Assembly (NCBI GenBank): GCA_014239225.1
Contig: JAAZZI010000031.1
Location: 1-7,919 of the forward strand
Direction: 5' to 3'
DNA length: 7,919 nt
Origin: Gammaproteobacteria bacterium
GTDB taxonomy: Bacteria > Pseudomonadota > Gammaproteobacteria > Eutrophobiales > Eutrophobiaceae
Shown: piece after piece, positions 5,158 through 7,919 of the stretch
How the letters are laid out: every line of letters starts with the position of its first letter
Position numbering within the stretch: the first letter of the stretch is position 1
Position numbers and translations under genes: made by a program
Notes under the pieces: model-generated
Seen by the model: only the letters and a program-made list of their open reading frames with translations
Database searches by the model: none
What the model was told of the DNA's origin: nothing

Positions 5158-7579
5158 AACTTCTACCTTCCGCCGCTTTCTCTAGTCGTTCTTTTAATTC
5201 AGGCTCTTTTTCAGCCATTAATAAAACATCTTTTCTGTTCAATCTCAATAATGATGATGGTCTGTCTGCTTTAGCATTTGCAGTTCTTATTTGTTCTCCC
5301 AATAATGCCATCTCGCCAAAGAAATCCCCTGAACTGAGTTCGGCTACAGGCTCATGCTCATACCCTGTTTTATAAATTTTTACTCGGCCATGAGTAATAA
5401 TATAAAGAGAATCACCTTTTTCATCTTGTCCTATGATTTGATCTCCTTCTAAAAAAGTAAGTGGCATAGCGTGACTTGATAATTGATCTAATATTTCACT
5501 TGATAGAGCTTCTAGTAAAGGCACCATCGCAAGAATGTCTCGTGGTTTTAATTGTGGAATAGCTTCAGTTATCTGTGGTATTCCGTCGATCGCGTCAGCA
5601 ATGCGTTCTTTAATATTAGTAAAAACCTTTGAACCAACTTCGTGATTACTGTGTGCCTCTTTAATGAAGGAATCTGCTGCGAACAATGATACTTTCTCAA
5701 ATAATCTTGCTTCGAATCTTGAGTAAAATTCAGGAAAATTTTCAACGATATCTTCAACTCTAGCCTTACGACGATCTAATCTTTGCTGGTATTGTTCAAC
5801 TACAATTTTCTTCGCTTTGCCATCAATACCATCAATACCATTAACCTTATGTATTACTTTCTTGCAAATTAATAAACCGGCAATATTGCGTTGTAAACTC
5901 TGCGAAAACCTTATGTACTGATATCTTGACAAAATACTAGATGCGAAATCTAGTTCGCGTAACTGTTTTATCACTTCGTTTTCAAATTTAATAAATGGGT
6001 TTTGTTTTGTTCTGGTATTTTTTTTATCCCTAGGTTTTAACGCTATGACATCTCGATCGCGTTGTAATAAAATTTTCATGTTCATGTAGGTGTAATATTG
6101 AAGAAAGCCAATATCATGAAGATACTTAAGCTCTCTCATTTCCATTCGTAATGCTGTAACTTTGACATACCTAGTGTTAATGTGATCATCTGAATCAATG
6201 TCTTTTGATTTGAATATTTTTTTTGTTTTTTTCTGTATTAACTTTGTTGTACTTCTGGGAATTATGCTTGCCTTTTTAAATGTTTCTAGTACATCTTCTG
6301 CATGCAAGCGTGATTGCTTTAATCCATGTTGCAATTCTATTTCTTCTTCTTCTGTAAATTTATTAAATCCTAATTTATGCATTAAAGGCCTAATAGTAGA
6401 TGCATTTATTAATAATGAAAAAAGTACAACGCCGAGTGTTACGTAAATTAAAGTTTCACGCCCTGGCATATCAAAAGGTATGGATAAGACAATTGCAATT
6501 GCTAGTCCTCCTTTCAATGCCCCCCACCACATGATGTGTCTCTCATTGGCGCTAACTTTAGGTAAATCGAATACCTTCACAGTAGCAGGAACTAAGCCAT
6601 ATACCCCGACTGCTCGGGCAATTAATACTAATATAATTGCAAGGAAAATTGTTTCGGCATGTGAAAAAAGTAGAGAAACATCAACAGATAACCCGACCAA
6701 TAAAAATAAAAGTGAATTACAAACTAAAGCTAAAACATCCCATGTTTCATCAACTGTTTCCTTTTCTCTTTTGGGTATACGGCTCACACCTAGAAGACCT
6801 AATGTTATGGCTGAAGAAACAACTGCCATAACTCCCGAAACGTGCATTATATGTTCACAAATTGCAAAGCTACTATACGCTAAAACAATTGACATAATAA
6901 GATATGCACTTATATTTGCTCGTACTAGACGAAGTAATTCACAAACAATAATTCCTACTGCTATGCCAACAAATAATCCACCAAAAAATACTTTAAAAAA
7001 TTCTGCAACCGCGATATAAAAATCGAATACCCCAAACTGCTCCCATATTGATATACCAAGCAAAATATTAAATAAAACAATAGCTGTTGCATCATTTAAT
7101 AATGATTCACCTTCAACAAGAATTGTTAATCGATGAGGTGCGCCTAATTCTTTAAATAATGAAATAACAGCAACAGGATCCGTTGCAGATATTAATGCGC
7201 CAAAGATTAATGCATAAATAATATTAAAATCTTGAATAAACCATAAACCTAACCCAACAATAGCAGTAGAAATTAATAAGGCAGGGATAGCAAGAATTAG
7301 TATTGGAATAATATCCTTCATTAAGGATCGAGCATCAAGATTGATTGCTGATTCAAAGACTAATATAGGCAGGAATAAGAATAAAACTAAATCAGGGCTT
7401 AACTGAAAATCAAGTAAAAAATTAAGCTCAGGATTCTGACGCGCAAGCGAACCAAAAAATATACCTAAAATAACAAGAAAAACTGTATAGGGTATCGGAA
7501 CATAACTGCATATAGCAGCAGCCACTATTGAGACCGTTAATAAACCCATTACAACTAGTATAATTTCTGACAATGGCAT
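5150..7579 (-). CDS. CPA1/NhaP-type Na+/H+ antiporter with C-terminal cyclic-nucleotide-binding domain
   Basis: This 809-residue inner-membrane protein is predicted to exchange Na+ (possibly K+) for H+. Residues 1-402 are a run of hydrophobic helices typical of CPA1 antiporters. Family ion-site motifs are intact: T133-D134-P135 (SATDPVAVISLF), E156-G-E158-S with N162-D163 (EGESLLNDAT), and R322. By recall they correspond to D132, E156, N160/D161 and R320 of archaeal NhaP1. Residues 405-685 are soluble, charged and mostly helical, with no domain I can name. Residues 686-795 form a cNMP-binding fold: VPLLEALSSEIL, GDSLYIITHGRVKIY, then the phosphate-binding cassette at 751-771 with G755, E756, R765 and T766. 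Exchanger plus linker plus CNBD recalls plant SOS1 and animal SLC9C1, but there is no voltage-sensor helix set. The ATG at 7579 gives a normal membrane N-terminus; its ribosome binding site is weak. A likely DUF368 gene lies 33 nt upstream on the same strand. Regulation by cAMP or another nucleotide is inferred. Confidence 0.93.
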   Translation of the reverse strand: MPLSEIILVVMGLLTVSIVAAAICSYVPIPYTVFLVILGIFFGSLARQNPELNFLLDFQLSPDLVLFLFLPILVFESAINLDARSLMKDIIPILILAIPALLISTAIVGLGLWFIQDFNIIYALIFGALISATDPVAVISLFKELGAPHRLTILVEGESLLNDATAIVLFNILLGISIWEQFGVFDFYIAVAEFFKVFFGGLFVGIAVGIIVCELLRLVRANISAYLIMSIVLAYSSFAICEHIMHVSGVMAVVSSAITLGLLGVSRIPKREKETVDETWDVLALVCNSLLFLLVGLSVDVSLLFSHAETIFLAIILVLIARAVGVYGLVPATVKVFDLPKVSANERHIMWWGALKGGLAIAIVLSIPFDMPGRETLIYVTLGVVLFSLLINASTIRPLMHKLGFNKFTEEEEIELQHGLKQSRLHAEDVLETFKKASIIPRSTTKLIQKKTKKIFKSKDIDSDDHINTRYVKVTALRMEMRELKYLHDIGFLQYYTYMNMKILLQRDRDVIALKPRDKKNTRTKQNPFIKFENEVIKQLRELDFASSILSRYQYIRFSQSLQRNIAGLLICKKVIHKVNGIDGIDGKAKKIVVEQYQQRLDRRKARVEDIVENFPEFYSRFEARLFEKVSLFAADSFIKEAHSNHEVGSKVFTNIKERIADAIDGIPQITEAIPQLKPRDILAMVPLLEALSSEILDQLSSHAMPLTFLEGDQIIGQDEKGDSLYIITHGRVKIYKTGYEHEPVAELSSGDFFGEMALLGEQIRTANAKADRPSSLLRLNRKDVLLMAEKEPELKERLEKAAEGRSSI

Positions 7580-7612
7580 TATCTTTGCCCAAAATATTAT
7601 TATTACAAAATA
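7580..7612 (-). other. 33-nt gap between the DUF368 and antiporter genes
   Basis: This is the longest non-coding stretch in the window. Read on the minus strand it is AT-rich and repeats the octamer ATATTTTG. It ends in GGGCAAAGATA just before the antiporter ATG, where AAAG is at best a very weak ribosome binding site. I see no hairpin or promoter pair, so the two genes are probably co-transcribed. Confidence 0.6.
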
Positions 7613-7919
7613 TTAGATTGTAACTGATTCTCTCGAAAATCTACTAAGTATTATTACTATTAACAAACCAAAAATCATCATAGTTATCGAATAAAATACT
7701 TGTTCGCTTAATAGTTCAGGAATTTGCGGTCGTGATGAAGTCATTATTTCCTTGTTCTGGATAATCTCATAAAAACGGTTCTGGAATGGCCAAATTACAT
7801 ATAATGAAGCTATCAATAATCCAGTCATAAAAAGAATAGTTTGCTGATAAAAGTATTTTAATATGTATGAAATTAAACGACTAAAGACAATCAACCCCGT
7901 TATAACACCAAAAATAAAG
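7613..7919 (-). CDS. DUF368 (PopT-type) membrane protein, C-terminal part only
   Basis: The minus-strand frame is open from the right edge to a TAA at 7615-7613, so only about the last 100 residues are present. The TTG at 7894 is not the real start: the frame continues upstream as FIFGVITG. The segment GVITGLIVFSRLISYILK, followed by a helix ending ASLYVIWPF, resembles the conserved end of DUF368 proteins, which have G-x-LIGLxxFSRLLSxLLK and GSLxxLWPW. A final helix (FGLLIVIIL) precedes a short polar tail. DUF368 proteins were recently assigned as undecaprenyl-phosphate translocases (PopT), which flip the C55-P carrier of peptidoglycan synthesis back across the inner membrane. The assignment rests on these C-terminal motifs alone, so another polytopic membrane protein remains possible. 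Upstream of, and probably co-transcribed with, the antiporter gene. Confidence 0.75.
   Translation of the reverse strand, partial: FIFGVITGLIVFSRLISYILKYFYQQTILFMTGLLIASLYVIWPFQNRFYEIIQNKEIMTSSRPQIPELLSEQVFYSITMMIFGLLIVIILSRFSRESVTI

Noticed and set aside
5331..5341. Near-palindrome GAACTGAGTTC, considered as an operator
   Set aside because: The arms are only 5 bp and it sits inside the conserved nucleotide-binding domain coding sequence, so codon content explains it.
5380..5397. Inverted repeat TTACTC / GAGTAA with a 6-nt loop downstream of lnt, considered as an lnt terminator
   Set aside because: The stem is only 6 bp, no T-tract follows on either strand, and it lies more than 200 nt inside the antiporter coding region.
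5819..5843. Short tandem repeat encoding GIDGIDG in the antiporter linker
   Set aside because: Only two 9-nt copies, in frame and without extension; no sign of a functional repeat array.
6480..7019. A 179-codon open frame on the + strand, with smaller ones at 6198-6446 and 6637-6831
   Set aside because: All lie antisense inside the antiporter gene, whose motifs are clear. Their translations are low-complexity and rich in Thr, Asn, Ser and Ile, with no family motif.
1..7919. CRISPR arrays, tRNA or rRNA genes, insertion sequences, phage or attachment sites
   Set aside because: None seen. The window is almost entirely coding, with gaps of at most 33 nt and no spaced repeats or transposase motifs.

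Overview
The window is AT-rich, very tightly packed bacterial DNA. Its gene order and protein sequences point to a gammaproteobacterium, although a betaproteobacterium is not excluded. The order miaB-ybeZ-ybeY-corC-lnt is the conserved proteobacterial arrangement known from E. coli. The MiaB, YbeZ, CorC and Lnt proteins align by eye almost without gaps to their E. coli counterparts. Base composition, TTG starts, weak ribosome binding sites and gaps of at most 33 nt between genes suggest a compact, low-GC genome, perhaps of an aquatic organism. The organism is inferred, not proven.

Positions 1-5157 (+ strand) hold a five-gene run: the 3' part of miaB (tRNA methylthiolation), ybeZ (PhoH-like ATPase), ybeY (rRNA-maturation metalloprotein), corC (CBS-domain protein) and lnt (apolipoprotein N-acyltransferase). 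Gaps are 3, 27, 2 and 21 nt, so co-transcription is likely. No promoter is visible, and the run probably begins upstream of the window. The run combines RNA quality control (MiaB, YbeZ, YbeY, probably CorC) with lipoprotein maturation in the inner membrane (Lnt).

Positions 5150-7919 (- strand) hold two membrane-protein genes read toward lnt. The upstream gene is cut by the right edge and looks like the C-terminal end of a DUF368 (PopT-type) undecaprenyl-phosphate translocase. After 33 nt comes an 809-residue CPA1/NhaP-type Na+/H+ antiporter with a long soluble linker and a C-terminal cyclic-nucleotide-binding domain. The antiporter and lnt stop codons overlap tail to tail by 8 nt.

This is mostly a conserved housekeeping region, and I do not see a wholly new system. 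The points most worth a second look are: a Cys at the near-invariant Arg position of YbeY; the nucleotide-sensing architecture of the antiporter; and its pairing with a DUF368 protein, a family whose loss is reported to matter at alkaline pH.
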